A stretch of 64,000 bases of DNA from positions 1,488,001 to 1,552,000 of the forward strand of contig NZ_CP096270.1 of assembly GCF_023204835.1 (NCBI RefSeq), read 5' to 3'. The stretch is from Salinarchaeum laminariae. GTDB taxonomy: Archaea; Halobacteriota; Halobacteria; Halobacteriales; Salinarchaeaceae. The position numbers and the translations under genes are program-made. This document shows, one piece after another, positions 17,357 to 26,957 of the stretch (positions are counted from its first letter, which is position 1; each line of letters begins with the position of its first letter). Below the pieces are notes generated by a model. That model worked only from the letters and a program-made list of their open reading frames with translations. It was not told the DNA's origin and ran no database searches.

Positions 17357-18532
17357 ATGGCGATGCTGAGTCAGGAACGCGGGTTCAAGCTGTTCTACTT
17401 CATCATCTTCGCTTCCTTCAGCGGCTACGTCATGTTCCGCAACGTATTCCTGGAGGAGATCGGCCTCTCCGGAACGCAGATGGGGATGATCGGCTTCCTG
17501 TTCCCGCTGTGTGGCATGATCGCCCAGCCGATCTGGGGCCTGGTCGCCGACTGGAAAGGGGCGAGCAAGCCGATCCTCTACGTCTCCGCGATCGTGGCCG
17601 GGGCCGCGGCGTTGCTCTACCCGCTGGCTCCCATGGTCGGCGCGTCCTTCCTCGCGATCGTCGTCGCGACCGTGATCTTCGCGCTCTTTCGCGCACCGGC
17701 GGTCCCGATCTCGAACGCACTGGTGCTCTCCTCGGGGATGTCCTACGAAGGCGTACGGGCGTACGGCTCGATCGCGTTCGGGATCGCGGGGCTGGGCTTT
17801 GGATTCCTGATCGGCGTCACTGCTACCGAGGCGGTGTTCTACGCCTACAGCGTCGGGATGATCCTGCTCGTCCTGCTGCTCACGCAGCTCCCGATGGACG
17901 AGACGGAGGCACTCGGCGACGATCTGGATCTGGACTCCGTCCGTCGGCTGCTCCACCGCCAGTTCCTGCTCTTGCTCGGCGCCGCCTTCTTCCTGGGCGT
18001 GATGACGCCGGCCAGCGCTGCGTTCTTCTCGCTGTACGTCGAGGCGATCGACCAGCCGACGAGCATCACCGGCTTCGCCTGGCTGATCAAGACGCTCGCC
18101 GAAGCGGTCGCGTTCGTGTACGTCGCGCGGCGCGGTGGCGGTTCCTACCGCTGGCTGATGGCCGTCGCTGGCGTCTTCTATCTCGGCACGTACGTCCTGC
18201 TGGCGACGACCGGCGCGATCGCCGTGGTAATCGCATCGCAGGTGCTCCTCGGACTGGGCTACGCGCTGTTCAACCTCGCGTCCGTGAACCTCGCGCACTC
18301 GCTCTCGCCGTCGGCGCTGAAGTCGACGGCGCAGAGTCTGCTGATGGTCGGTGGGGTGAGCGCCGGTCGCGCAGTGGGGGAACTGGTCACGGGGGTGCTG
18401 GTCGATTTCGTCGGCGTGCAAGCGATGTACGGCTACGTCGCCGTGCTGGGAGTGCTCGTCGTCGCCTTCTCGCTGGCGATCTCGAAGACAGCGGCGGCGG
18501 ACGCCGAGGAACAAGCCGCTGCCGGGAGCTGA
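17357..18532 (+). CDS. MFS transporter (LacY/nucleoside-permease-like)
   Basis: 391 residues, about 12 membrane helices. The N terminus runs FKLFYFIIFASFSGYVMFRN, with the loop 2-3 signature GMIAQPIWGLVADWKGASKP (GxxxDxxG-like) of the major facilitator superfamily. A central cytoplasmic loop contains DETEALGDDLDLDSVRRLLH. The later half has SLSPSALKSTAQSLLMVGG. It resembles the MFS_1-like branch; substrate unknown. The tail DAEEQAAAGS is acidic. Confidence 0.85.
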   Translation: MAMLSQERGFKLFYFIIFASFSGYVMFRNVFLEEIGLSGTQMGMIGFLFPLCGMIAQPIWGLVADWKGASKPILYVSAIVAGAAALLYPLAPMVGASFLAIVVATVIFALFRAPAVPISNALVLSSGMSYEGVRAYGSIAFGIAGLGFGFLIGVTATEAVFYAYSVGMILLVLLLTQLPMDETEALGDDLDLDSVRRLLHRQFLLLLGAAFFLGVMTPASAAFFSLYVEAIDQPTSITGFAWLIKTLAEAVAFVYVARRGGGSYRWLMAVAGVFYLGTYVLLATTGAIAVVIASQVLLGLGYALFNLASVNLAHSLSPSALKSTAQSLLMVGGVSAGRAVGELVTGVLVDFVGVQAMYGYVAVLGVLVVAFSLAISKTAAADAEEQAAAGS

Positions 18533-18589
18533 CTCGTACCCGAGCGCGATCGCACAGCTTCAAGGGGGACGCGAGCCGAGGACCCCGGC

Positions 18590-18781
18590 ATGGACCCGCG
18601 TGATCACTTTTCGGAGGTCGAACTCGCCGCGATCGGCGCCATCGTCGCGATTGTGACGGTGCTGGCATGGTTCACGACCGACACGACGGGCCTCGTGCGG
18701 GTCGTGACGGTCGCACTGTCGGCACTCGTCTGTGCGCTCGCGGCTGGCGTCAGCCTCTGGGTGGCCGAAGGGGAGTTCTGA
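18590..18781 (+). CDS. Small two-helix membrane protein
   Basis: 63 residues: MDPRDHFSEVELAAIGAIVA leads into two hydrophobic helices (about 12-30 and 36-57) and ends WVAEGEF. No family recognised. Coding is supported by the haloarchaeal acidic N terminus and by two clean helices. It follows the MFS gene by 57 bp on the same strand. Confidence 0.55.
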   Translation: MDPRDHFSEVELAAIGAIVAIVTVLAWFTTDTTGLVRVVTVALSALVCALAAGVSLWVAEGEF

Positions 18782-18903
18782 AGCAGAGGCTCTCGGAGTG
18801 GTCCTCGTGACCACGAGCACGGGTATCACACCCCGCTCACTCCGGGGAGAACCACCGATGCCCTCCGATATTCCTTTACCACACGACTGCCAACACCAGT
18901 CAA

Positions 18904-19338
18904 ATGCCAGTCGAAGCGACGAGCGCCGGCGCCATCCTCTATCGGGATACTCGGGGCCGGCGGGAGTACCTGCTCCTCAAATCGCGCCCTGGGGACTGGG
19001 AGTTCCCCAAGGGCGGCGTCGAGGGCGAGGAGGAACTCCAGCAGACCGCGATCCGCGAGGTCGAGGAGGAGGCCGGAATTGCAGATTTCCGTCTCCTCGA
19101 TGGCTTTCGCGACGAGTACGACTACGTGTTCGAGGCCAACGGCAACACGATCCACAAGACCGTGCACCTGTTCGTTGCGAAGTCCTTCGAGGCTTCCGCC
19201 GAACTGTCCCACGAACACCGAGACCACCAGTGGCGCGACTACGACCAGGCGATCAACACGATCACCCAGGATGGGCCACGAGAGATCCTGGAGGACGCCC
19301 ACGAGTTCATCGACGAGCGCGAAGAGGACGAGGAGTAG
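18904..19338 (+). CDS. Nudix hydrolase (diadenosine tetraphosphatase-like)
   Basis: 144 residues. N terminus VEATSAGAILYRDTRGRREY; the Nudix box GX5EX7REUXEEXGU is complete at about 37-59 (GGVEGEE... then REVEEEAGI). LLLKSRPGDWEFPKGG before the box is typical of Ap4A hydrolase-like enzymes, which cleave dinucleoside polyphosphates. The last helix DGPREILEDAHEFIDEREED is acidic. An AT-rich TTCCTTTACC lies about 25-33 nt upstream. Confidence 0.88.
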   Translation: MPVEATSAGAILYRDTRGRREYLLLKSRPGDWEFPKGGVEGEEELQQTAIREVEEEAGIADFRLLDGFRDEYDYVFEANGNTIHKTVHLFVAKSFEASAELSHEHRDHQWRDYDQAINTITQDGPREILEDAHEFIDEREEDEE

Positions 19339-19609
19339 ACTCTCCAGTTGTCTGACTGTGGATCGCCGCTGTCGCCGCCCGCAGTGAGCAGCTGCTACGC
19401 CGATGCCGTGGGGGTCCGCACTGCGGATCTCTCGCTCTCCCATTTTCCTTCCCTTCTCGACGCGTTCCAAGACACCACTGTATCCTCCGCTTCTCTTTCA
19501 GTGGACGAACCGCGAGGCGCTTTCACGCGGGAACGCGCACACCGGATTCGGGAAACAATCAGGGTGGCTAACACGACGGTCTTTTCCACGGCGGCGGGCA
19601 ACTGATCGT

Positions 19610-19966
19610 ATGTTGCTGGTGCGGGGGAAAGCCGGTGGAACGGAGCTGACCGGTACGGTCTTCGAGCGCGGCGAGCGTGCCCCGAGCTTCACGGGTGCGC
19701 CGGAGGACGACGCCGCGTACGTCTGGGTTTGCGACGAGTTCTACGAGGTCGAGAGCGGTGGTTCGATCCAGGAAATCGACGGCCGGGAGATACACGTGGC
19801 CTTCGAGTCTCCGATGCCGCGCGGGTTCGACACTCGCGATCAGGCGCTCGCGGCCGCCCGTGAACACGTCCGAACGCAGTTCTCTCGGATCGGCGTCGAC
19901 GCGGACGACGTCGAACTGGAGGTCGTCGAGAACGCGGAGATTGCGACCGACGAAGGGGCGCCGTAG
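19610..19966 (+). CDS. Conserved haloarchaeal protein of unknown function
   Basis: 118 residues beginning MLLVRGKAGGTELTGTVFER. It has YVWVCDEFYEVESGG, MPRGFDTRDQALAAAREHVR and RIGVDADDVELEVV. The pattern matches a small conserved haloarchaeal family (from memory DUF7113); no catalytic motif is evident. ATG 19610 was chosen because the frame upstream is Arg/Ser-rich and shows no conservation. Followed on the same strand by riboflavin synthase. Confidence 0.75.
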   Translation: MLLVRGKAGGTELTGTVFERGERAPSFTGAPEDDAAYVWVCDEFYEVESGGSIQEIDGREIHVAFESPMPRGFDTRDQALAAAREHVRTQFSRIGVDADDVELEVVENAEIATDEGAP

Positions 19967-20084
19967 TCAGGCCCCTGACCGCTCGCTGGCCGCTGTGGGC
20001 TCTCAGGATCTCGACCACTTTCACCACTGTCTCGTTTCTGGAACTCATAACAGATTTGTACGCGCCTACCGGTCGTCGGTACGC

Positions 20085-20735
20085 ATGTACACGGGGATCG
20101 TCGAGACGACCGGACGACTCGCTGCCGTCGAGCGATACGATGCGGGCGGCGCGAGCGTTCGCGTGAACACTGATCTGGACGGAATCGAACCGGATGATAG
20201 CGTCGCCGTCGACGGCGTCTGTCTCACGGCAACCGACGTCGATGCGGACGGGTTCGAGGCAGACTTGAGTGCGGAGACCGTCTCACGAACCTATCTCGCA
20301 GATCGAGAGCCAGGCGATGCCGTCAATCTCGAACGACCGCTCCCTGCCGACGGTCGGTTTCACGGACACGTCGTGAAGGGGACGGTCGACGACGTCACGG
20401 AGCTGCTCCGGGTCGAACGGGACGGCGAGGGGTGGCGCTACACCATGGCGACCCCACCCGAGTACGCCCAGTGTATCGTCGAGAAAGGTGCCGTCGCCAT
20501 CGACGGCGCCAGTCTGACCGTCGCGGCCGTCGATCGTCGGACCGGAAGATTCGACGTCGCGATCGTGCCCCAGACTCGTTCCGTCACCACGCTCGACGGC
20601 AAATCGCCGGGGGATCCACTCCACTTCGAGGCCGACGTCCTCGCGAAGTACGCTCGGGGGCGGTCCGTGGATCCGATGGGCCGAACTGACGGCGGTGGCG
20701 GCAGTGGTAGCGAGGCTCCCTGGACTGCGCCGTGA
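20085..20735 (+). CDS. ribE: Riboflavin synthase (alpha chain)
   Basis: 216 residues in two lumazine-binding repeats. The enzyme dismutates two 6,7-dimethyl-8-ribityllumazine molecules to riboflavin. Repeat 1 starts MYTGIVETTGRLAAV and has VAVDGVCLTATDV; repeat 2 starts FHGHVVKGTVDDVTEL and has GAVAIDGASLTVAAVD. The ending VLAKYARGR is conserved, with a short Gly-rich haloarchaeal tail. The start is the ATG at 20085; the frame upstream overlaps the previous gene. Confidence 0.92.
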   Translation: MYTGIVETTGRLAAVERYDAGGASVRVNTDLDGIEPDDSVAVDGVCLTATDVDADGFEADLSAETVSRTYLADREPGDAVNLERPLPADGRFHGHVVKGTVDDVTELLRVERDGEGWRYTMATPPEYAQCIVEKGAVAIDGASLTVAAVDRRTGRFDVAIVPQTRSVTTLDGKSPGDPLHFEADVLAKYARGRSVDPMGRTDGGGGSGSEAPWTAP

Positions 20736-20736
20736 T

Positions 20737-22062
20737 CTATCCTCCGCTCTCGCCGCCCCATCGCCGATCGTCGTAGTCGCGCATGCGGTCGGTACCGAAC
20801 GCTTCGGCGAGCGCGTCGCGGAGGTCGTTCGTGCTCCGCTGGCCGATCCGAGCCAGTGCGTCCGCCTTGGCGACTGCTCGGGGCGGCCCGCGTTCGGTCG
20901 CGACCTCGCGGACGACGAAATCAGTGAGTGCCTGGCGGCAGGACTCGTCCTCCGTCAGTGCGAGTGGCGCCTCTACCCGGTAGAGGAGATCGTCGCGCGG
21001 GTCGTACAACACGAAGAAGGTCACCTCGTATGCCTCGGGATCGAGTGATCGTTCGATGCCAAACGGTCCGGACGAGGTCCCGCCGGTGCTGGCGTTGCCC
21101 CCGCTGGCGCCGTCGCCGACGAGCAGCCGATCCGCGCCCCCGCGCGAGCGGAACCACGAGGTGTAGGTCAGCGCGTCGGCGTCCCGTTCCCACTCGCGAC
21201 GGGTCTCCCCACGCTCGTCGACGGTCTCGACGAACTCGCCGCGTTCGAGTAGGCGCGTGAACAGTGCGGTATCCCCGGCCCAGGGAGCCTGCTGGCCGCG
21301 ATCTCTGAGCGTGCGGGTGATCGCCTTCGACGCGGGGTTTTTGACGAATCCCACGATCGGTACATCGCGCTCGACGGCTCGTTCGACGAGGCGAATGTAG
21401 TTCTCGATCACGTCCCGTGGCTCCGGCTCGTCGTAGAGTAGATCCCGGAGCTCCGGGGCACGATCGGCCCAGTTCAACATTCCTTTCGGGTAGATGGGCC
21501 CGTCGAGGACGAGCAGCTCTTCGACGGCGTCGAACTGGTCGAGCGCGTGGCTGCTCTCCGCGAGGTAGAGGGCGAGTTCGTGCACGACGCTCTCTTCGAA
21601 GCGCGGGACCTGTGGCGCCCGGAGGAGCCGGTTGTGCGTGTGTCCTTCGTCGAGGCGTTCGTCGATCTCCTGGACGCTTGCGAGGTCGCCGGAGTGAACC
21701 GTCGTGATGAGCGAGCGCTTGCGATGGAGGCCGAGATCGGACGGCTCGGCCGCCATCGCGGCGTGCGCGACGTCGAGTACGAGCCCGTTCTTGTAGGACG
21801 TCGGATTGATCGTTCCGGAGTCGAGCCCGTGGGTGGTTTCGAAGGTCGGTTCGGCGAGCGCAGCCGTATCGAACGCGATCTCGTGGAGCTGTTGTTCCGC
21901 CACCGGCGCCAGTAGCTCGGTCCCAGAATCGTCCCTGAGCGGGTCGAGGAACTCCTGCCAGACCTGCTCGGCAAAGCGCTGGTGCTCGCGCTCGTCGATC
22001 GATCGCTCGATCCGGCGCGCATGGCCCGTGATCCCCTCGAAGTGAACCCTATCCAGCGTCAT
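20737..22062 (-). CDS. nurA: NurA domain-containing protein (DNA end-processing nuclease fold)
   Basis: 441 residues starting MTLDRVHFEGITGHARRIER. NurA nucleases work with HerA helicase at DNA double-strand ends. Acidic residues fitting the RNase H-like active site appear in NGLVLDVAHAAMAAEP and LLVLDGPIYPKG, and VPIVGFVKNPASKAITRTLR is a typical late segment. The assignment rests on these motifs. No herA is in the window. A Gly/Ser insertion (GDGASGGNASTGGTSSG) sits in the C-terminal third. The gene converges with ribE, stops almost touching. Confidence 0.8.
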   Translation of the reverse strand: MTLDRVHFEGITGHARRIERSIDEREHQRFAEQVWQEFLDPLRDDSGTELLAPVAEQQLHEIAFDTAALAEPTFETTHGLDSGTINPTSYKNGLVLDVAHAAMAAEPSDLGLHRKRSLITTVHSGDLASVQEIDERLDEGHTHNRLLRAPQVPRFEESVVHELALYLAESSHALDQFDAVEELLVLDGPIYPKGMLNWADRAPELRDLLYDEPEPRDVIENYIRLVERAVERDVPIVGFVKNPASKAITRTLRDRGQQAPWAGDTALFTRLLERGEFVETVDERGETRREWERDADALTYTSWFRSRGGADRLLVGDGASGGNASTGGTSSGPFGIERSLDPEAYEVTFFVLYDPRDDLLYRVEAPLALTEDESCRQALTDFVVREVATERGPPRAVAKADALARIGQRSTNDLRDALAEAFGTDRMRDYDDRRWGGESGG

Positions 22063-22394
22063 TGGGTGGGGGTAGCCGGGCACGGTGAAAAGTCCGTGGG
22101 GAACCGTGCAGGACGAGTGCGGAATACGGCGTAGTCGAGCGTACTCTCTCCCTTCGAGGTTCGACCGTACGAACGGATCGACGTTCGGCGTCGCGGTCCG
22201 CAGCGGCCACAGATAGCTCTGTCCTGTGGCTGCTACAGCGTGTCTCGATGGCCGCCCACCCCACCTCGTGGCGTCTGATTCTCTACTCCGACGGCCCGCC
22301 CAGCGGCGGTCGAATCCGCTGAAGCAGTCGGTTGCGGAGTGGCGCTGGTTGCGGTCGGCCACTCCCCTTTTTTGCGTTTGCGCGTATCTTCCGT
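22063..22394. other. Divergent spacer with one hairpin
   Basis: 332 bp between the nurA-like gene and the histidine kinase. A TATA-like CTTTTCAC (minus, about 22087-22094) fits nurA and CCTTTTTTGC (about 22369-22378) fits the kinase. GCCACAG (22206-22212) and CTGTGGC (22224-22230) form a 7-bp stem with an 11-nt loop, extended by GCA/TGC. No gene was seen. Confidence 0.4.
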
Positions 22395-23786
22395 ATGGAC
22401 GCAGAACTCTACCAGGTCCTCGTCGAGGAATCGCCGGACGTTCCGACGATCACCGATGCGGATGGACGGATCACGTACGTCAGTCCATCCGTCGAACGGG
22501 CGCTTGGTTACGAACCCACGGAACTCGTGGGCGAGCTCGGATACGAGTACCAACATCCCGACGACCGCGACCACACCGCTGCTGCGTTCGAGCGGATCAT
22601 GCAAGATCCGGATACGATCGAAACCATCGACACGCGGTGGCGACACGCCGACGGCTCCTGGTGCTGGATCGAGTCGACGATTCAGAACCGGCTCGACGAC
22701 GATCTCGTGGACGGCATACTCATCCACACCAGAGAGATCTCTCGACGAAAGCGTCGGGAGGCCGAGCAGCGCGAACTCGCCGAGGAGTACAGGACGTTAC
22801 TCAACAACGCCGAGGACCCAATCTTCTTCGTCGGCGTCGATAACGATGGCAGCGATCCGACGTTCCGGTTCGAACGTCTGAGTCCGTCCTACGAAGCGGA
22901 AACTGGGCTCGAGACCGCCGACGTTCGAGGCAAGACACCGATCGAGGTGTTCGGCGAGACCGATGGGGCCGAGCTCACGGCGAACTACCGACGTTGCGTC
23001 GACGCTCGCGAACCGATCTCCTATCAGGAGGAGCTCGTCGTGGAGGAGGGTGCCCGGATCTGGCAAACCAATCTCGCCCCAGTGATGAGTGAGGGGGAGG
23101 TGACCCGGATCGTCGGCATCACTCGGAACGTAACCGAGCGCGTCCAGCGTGAGCGACAGCTGGAGAGCAAGACCGAACAGCTGGACGAGTTCGCGAGTAT
23201 CGTGGCGCACGACCTGCGCAACCCACTGAACGTCGCGCAGGGTCGGGCGGCGCTGGTAGGCGAGGAGTGTGATAGCGAGCACGTTGGGCCGTTACTCGCA
23301 GCACTCGAGCGGATGGAGGCGCTCATCGAGGACACGCTGACCCTGGCCAAACAGGGACAGGTCGTCGCCGATCCGGAACCGATCGAGCTCGTCGACCTCG
23401 TCGGCGCGAGCTGGCAGAACGTCTCCGCGGCTGAGGCGAGCATCGAAATCGCCGGGGGCGGTGTCATCCACGGCGATCGGAGCCGGCTCCAGCACGTCTT
23501 CGAGAATCTGTTCCGCAACGCTATCGAACACGGTGGCGACGATTGTACGATTCGCGTCGGGTTGATCGGTACGGAGGGCTTCTACGTAGCGGACGACGGC
23601 GCGGGAATCCCCGAGGAACGTGCGGAGTCCGTGTTCGAGTGGGGCCACTCCTCGTCGGCTGATGGCTCCGGTATCGGCCTCACGATCGTCGAACGGATCG
23701 TGGAAGCGCACGGCTGGACGGTTCAGGTCGTGGACGCAGAGGGCGGCGGTGCCCGCTTCGAGATCACCGGACTAACGATCGAGTAA
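22395..23786 (+). CDS. PAS-PAS sensor histidine kinase
   Basis: 463 residues, no membrane helix, so a cytoplasmic sensor. PAS 1 covers about 1-120 (PTITDADGRITYVSPSVERA), PAS 2 about 130-255 (YRTLLNNAEDPIFFVG). The HisKA box FASIVAHDLRNPLN has phospho-acceptor His272. The HATPase domain shows the N box FENLFRNAIEHG, VADDGAGIPEE and GSGIGLTIVERIV. No response regulator is adjacent, as is common in haloarchaea. The signal is unknown. Start ATG 22395. Confidence 0.92.
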   Translation: MDAELYQVLVEESPDVPTITDADGRITYVSPSVERALGYEPTELVGELGYEYQHPDDRDHTAAAFERIMQDPDTIETIDTRWRHADGSWCWIESTIQNRLDDDLVDGILIHTREISRRKRREAEQRELAEEYRTLLNNAEDPIFFVGVDNDGSDPTFRFERLSPSYEAETGLETADVRGKTPIEVFGETDGAELTANYRRCVDAREPISYQEELVVEEGARIWQTNLAPVMSEGEVTRIVGITRNVTERVQRERQLESKTEQLDEFASIVAHDLRNPLNVAQGRAALVGEECDSEHVGPLLAALERMEALIEDTLTLAKQGQVVADPEPIELVDLVGASWQNVSAAEASIEIAGGGVIHGDRSRLQHVFENLFRNAIEHGGDDCTIRVGLIGTEGFYVADDGAGIPEERAESVFEWGHSSSADGSGIGLTIVERIVEAHGWTVQVVDAEGGGARFEITGLTIE

Positions 23787-23867
23787 CGGCCGGTAGTGAT
23801 GTCGCGGGCGCCCCACGGCTCCGCCACCTCTCTCGTTGGGGAAGACGAGAAGCAGGAAAGCGCGTGC

Positions 23868-25706
23868 TCAGTAACTCCGCTCTTTTGGCTCGTAGACCTT
23901 GTTCTCGCCCTGCAGGTCAACGGGCTTGTACCAGAGGTCCGGTCGGCCCTCCTCCCAGCTGACGAGCGTGTGTTTGAGCCACTCGTCGTCCTTGCGCTCC
24001 TGGTGCTCTGCACGCCAGTGCGCGCCGCGGAACTCCGTGCGGGCGAGGGCGCCGAGCGCGATCGTCTCGGCGACGTCGATGATGTTCCGCGTCTCGATCG
24101 TGTGGATGAGGTCGGTGTTGTAGGTCCGGCTCGGGTCGGACACCGCGACCTCCTGGTAGCGCTTGCGGGCTTCCCGGATGTCTCGCAGGGCCTTCTTGAT
24201 GCCCTCCTTCTCCCGGAACACGTTGACGTTCTCGGTCATCGTCTGCTGGACCTCCGCGCGGATGTCGGCGTGGTTGACGCCGTCGTCGCGCTCCAGCATG
24301 CCCTCGATGCGCTGTCGTTCCTGTGCGACCGCGCCTTCGAGCACGTCGCCAGACGCGACTGCTCCGCCATCGGCGGCGGTATCGCCACCCGCAGCGTCGA
24401 CTGCGCCGGGCTCGACGGGCGCGTCGAGGTTCTCTTCGGGTTCGGACTCGTCGGTCCGGCCCGTCTCGAGTTTCGCGTCGGCCCGGTCGGACGCAGCGGC
24501 GTGGCGGCCGGCACGGGCACCGAAGACGAGCAGCTCGGGCAGCGCATTGCCTCCGAGTCGGTTGGCGCCGTGGACGGAGGCGCAGGCGCACTCGCCCGCG
24601 GCGTAGAGCCCGTCGATCAGGGTCGCGCCGTTCTCGTTGGTCTCGATGCCGCCCATCTCGTAATGCTGACCGGGTTTGACCGGCATCGGCTCCTCGTAGG
24701 CGTTGACGCCCTCGAAGTCCTCCGCGAGGTGGACGATGTTCTCGAGCCGATCGGAGATGCGCTCCTCGCCGAGGTGGCGCATGTCGAGGTAGACGTACTC
24801 GTCCTCGACGCCGCGGCCAGCGTTGACCTCTGTGAGTTCGGCACGGGAGACGACGTCACGGGAGGCCAGCTCGCCCTCGTTGTTGGCGTAGCCGTGCTCG
24901 AACATGAACCGCTCTCCCTCGGAATTGTAGAGGATCCCGCCCTCCCCGCGAACGCCCTCGGAGATCAGCACGCCCGTCGAGGGGAGCGTCGTCGGGTGGA
25001 ACTGCACGAACTCCATGTCCTCGAGGGGAACGCCGGCGCGGTAGGCCATCGCCTGTCCGTCGCCAGTACAGGAGACCGCGTTGGTGGTGTGATCGAACGC
25101 CTGCCCGGGACCGCCGGTCGCCAGCACCACGCCGTTGCGTGCCTTGAATCCGGCAACCTCGCCGGTCCGGAGTTCGTAGCCAACGACGCCCGTACACTCG
25201 CGATCTGCGGGCTCGTCGTGGTCGGTCGTCGCGAGCCGCGTAACGTACCACTCGTCGTAGACCTGGATGCCCCGTTTGACCACCTGCTCGTACATCGTGT
25301 GGAGCATGTGGTGGCCGGTCTCCGCGCCGGCGTAGGTCGTCCGGGCGAAGGAGAGTCCCCCGAAGGGGCGCTGGGAGACGGTGCCGTCCTCCTCGCGAGA
25401 GAACGGCATCCCCCAGTGTTCGAGATCGATGACTTCCTGTGGGGCGTCCTGGGCGAGAGTCTCGACGGCGGCGGCGTCGCCGAGATAGTCCGACCCCTTC
25501 ATCGTGTCGTACGCGTGGAGCTCCCAGTCGTCGCCCTCGCGCAGAGCGGCGTTGATCCCGCCCTCCGCAGCGCCGGTGTGACTGCGAACCGGGTGGAGCT
25601 TCGAGACCATCGCCACGTCGGCGCCCTCCTCGTGTGCTGCGATCGCAGCGCGGAGGCCGGCCCCACCGGCTCCGACCACGATCACGTCGTGTTCGTGAAC
25701 TGTCAT
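23868..25706 (-). CDS. sdhA: Succinate dehydrogenase flavoprotein subunit
   Basis: 612 residues. Oxidises succinate to fumarate in the TCA cycle and passes electrons to SdhB. FAD-binding VIVVGAGGAGLRAAIAAHEE, the flavinylation region VRSHTGAAEGGINAAL with its histidine, and the active-site FVQFHPTTLP are present, with the CASVHGANRLGGNALPELLV signature. An acidic Ala/Gly-rich insertion of about 50 residues follows that signature (about 400-450), absent from bacterial SdhA. Last gene of sdhCDBA; GGTGATATA precedes the ATG. Confidence 0.97.
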   Translation of the reverse strand: MTVHEHDVIVVGAGGAGLRAAIAAHEEGADVAMVSKLHPVRSHTGAAEGGINAALREGDDWELHAYDTMKGSDYLGDAAAVETLAQDAPQEVIDLEHWGMPFSREEDGTVSQRPFGGLSFARTTYAGAETGHHMLHTMYEQVVKRGIQVYDEWYVTRLATTDHDEPADRECTGVVGYELRTGEVAGFKARNGVVLATGGPGQAFDHTTNAVSCTGDGQAMAYRAGVPLEDMEFVQFHPTTLPSTGVLISEGVRGEGGILYNSEGERFMFEHGYANNEGELASRDVVSRAELTEVNAGRGVEDEYVYLDMRHLGEERISDRLENIVHLAEDFEGVNAYEEPMPVKPGQHYEMGGIETNENGATLIDGLYAAGECACASVHGANRLGGNALPELLVFGARAGRHAAASDRADAKLETGRTDESEPEENLDAPVEPGAVDAAGGDTAADGGAVASGDVLEGAVAQERQRIEGMLERDDGVNHADIRAEVQQTMTENVNVFREKEGIKKALRDIREARKRYQEVAVSDPSRTYNTDLIHTIETRNIIDVAETIALGALARTEFRGAHWRAEHQERKDDEWLKHTLVSWEEGRPDLWYKPVDLQGENKVYEPKERSY

Positions 25707-25710
25707 TATA

Positions 25711-26589
25711 TCACCAGAACTTGAGATTCGACTTGACTGCCTCCCGCTTGAGCTCCTGAATGTGCTCGGTCAGCGGGATATCTTTCGGGCAGACCTCCGT
25801 ACAGGAGAACTGGGTCTGGCAGCGCCAGACGCCGTGTTCTTGCTCCATGATCCGCATCCGGTGTTCCTTGATGTCGTCTTCCTCTCGCTCGTCCATCGCG
25901 AAGCGGTAGGCCTTGTTGATCGCCGCGGGGCCGAGATACTCGTTGTCCCCGGCAGCGATGTTACAGGAGGACATACAGGCGCCACACCAGATACAGCGCG
26001 TGGACATCTTGATCTTCTCGCGGTTCTCGGGGGACTGGCGCTGCTCCTCGAGCTCGCCCTCCGGGAACTCCTCGCTCTGCATGTACGGCTCGACGGCCTC
26101 CATCTGGTCGTAGAAGTGCTCCATGTCCACCACGAGGTCTTTCACGACGTCTTGATGGGGGAGCGGCTCGACGCGAACGGGTGCGTCGAGCGCGGAGAGC
26201 TGCGTCTTGCAGGCCAGTCGCTGGCTCCCGTTGATGAAGAGCGCGTCGGAGCCACAGACCGCCTGTCGACAGGAGTGCCGGAAGGTGAGCGACGAGTCGA
26301 ACTCGTCGCGGGCGTAGATCAGCGCGTCGAGGACGGTCATCCCCTGGACGTAGGGGACGTGGAAGTCGTCGAAGCGCGGCTCTTCCTTCTCGGGAACCTC
26401 CGGATCGAACCGGAAGACCTTGAGCTGGACCGTCTCGTCGGCCGCGGCGGCCGCTTCGGCGCGCTCGCGCTCGGTCACCTGCATCCGAGCCTGTTTCTCC
26501 TCGCGCCGGCGGTCGCCGGGCGTCTGTGCCGGCGCCTCGTCGGCGTCGGTCGTCGTCTCGGCCGTCGGTTCGTCCTGTTCTGTACTCAT
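25711..26589 (-). CDS. sdhB: Succinate dehydrogenase iron-sulfur subunit
   Basis: 292 residues. An acidic extension (about 1-50) precedes the 2Fe-2S ferredoxin domain with FRHSCRQAVCGSDALFINGS then LACKTQ. The C-terminal domain holds CIWCGACMSSC and CQTQFSCTEVCPKDIPL for the 4Fe-4S and 3Fe-4S clusters. It wires SdhA to the membrane anchor. ATG 26589 overlaps the end of sdhD by 4 bp; the longer open frame upstream is antisense-like overlap with sdhD. Confidence 0.97.
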   Translation of the reverse strand: MSTEQDEPTAETTTDADEAPAQTPGDRRREEKQARMQVTERERAEAAAAADETVQLKVFRFDPEVPEKEEPRFDDFHVPYVQGMTVLDALIYARDEFDSSLTFRHSCRQAVCGSDALFINGSQRLACKTQLSALDAPVRVEPLPHQDVVKDLVVDMEHFYDQMEAVEPYMQSEEFPEGELEEQRQSPENREKIKMSTRCIWCGACMSSCNIAAGDNEYLGPAAINKAYRFAMDEREEDDIKEHRMRIMEQEHGVWRCQTQFSCTEVCPKDIPLTEHIQELKREAVKSNLKFW

Positions 26590-26957
26590 GAGATCGTCAC
26601 CCCCGCCATCGCCATCGCGACCCGAATTCCCTGGGCGACGAGGACGATCCCCGCCAGCGTCAGGCCGTACTTGGCGATCGTCTTGCGCGTCCCCTCGATT
26701 CCCTGGTTGACCAGCGCGTTGTAGATCCCGTTGAGTCCATGGAACGCCGCGGCCACGAGGAACAGGACCATCGTCGCGAAGTACGCCGGATCCTCCATCC
26801 GCGCCTGCGTGTCCGCGAAGGTGACCTCGTAGGCGTGGTTGAGGAAGTGCAGCTGGAAGAAGTGAAAGGCCAGCAGCACGACCAGCAACGCGGCGGTGAT
26901 TCGCTGGAGCAGCCACGTCGCGCCGTTCGGTTCGAACGACGAGTAGCGTTCAGCCAT
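26586..26957 (-). CDS. sdhD: Succinate dehydrogenase membrane anchor subunit D
   Basis: 123 residues with three membrane helices: LLQRITAALLVVLLAFHFFQ, the YFATMVLFLVAAAFHGLNGI helix, and YGLTLAGIVLVAQGIRVAMA. His in LLAFHFFQLH and AAAFHGLNG are candidate haem b or quinone-site ligands. The gene starts right after the sdhC stop and overlaps sdhB by 4 bp. Menaquinone is the likely acceptor, as in other haloarchaea. Confidence 0.92.
   Translation of the reverse strand: MAERYSSFEPNGATWLLQRITAALLVVLLAFHFFQLHFLNHAYEVTFADTQARMEDPAYFATMVLFLVAAAFHGLNGIYNALVNQGIEGTRKTIAKYGLTLAGIVLVAQGIRVAMAMAGVTIS

Noticed and set aside
17036..18514. Upstream extension of the DUF5789 frame to nearly 600 codons
   Set aside because: The extension runs antisense to the MFS gene and is His/Arg/Gln-rich. 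Only the last 100 codons match a family.
23796..25724. A 642-codon open frame opposite sdhA
   Set aside because: It is the antisense shadow of sdhA caused by high GC at third positions; sdhA has complete flavoprotein motifs and the shadow has none.
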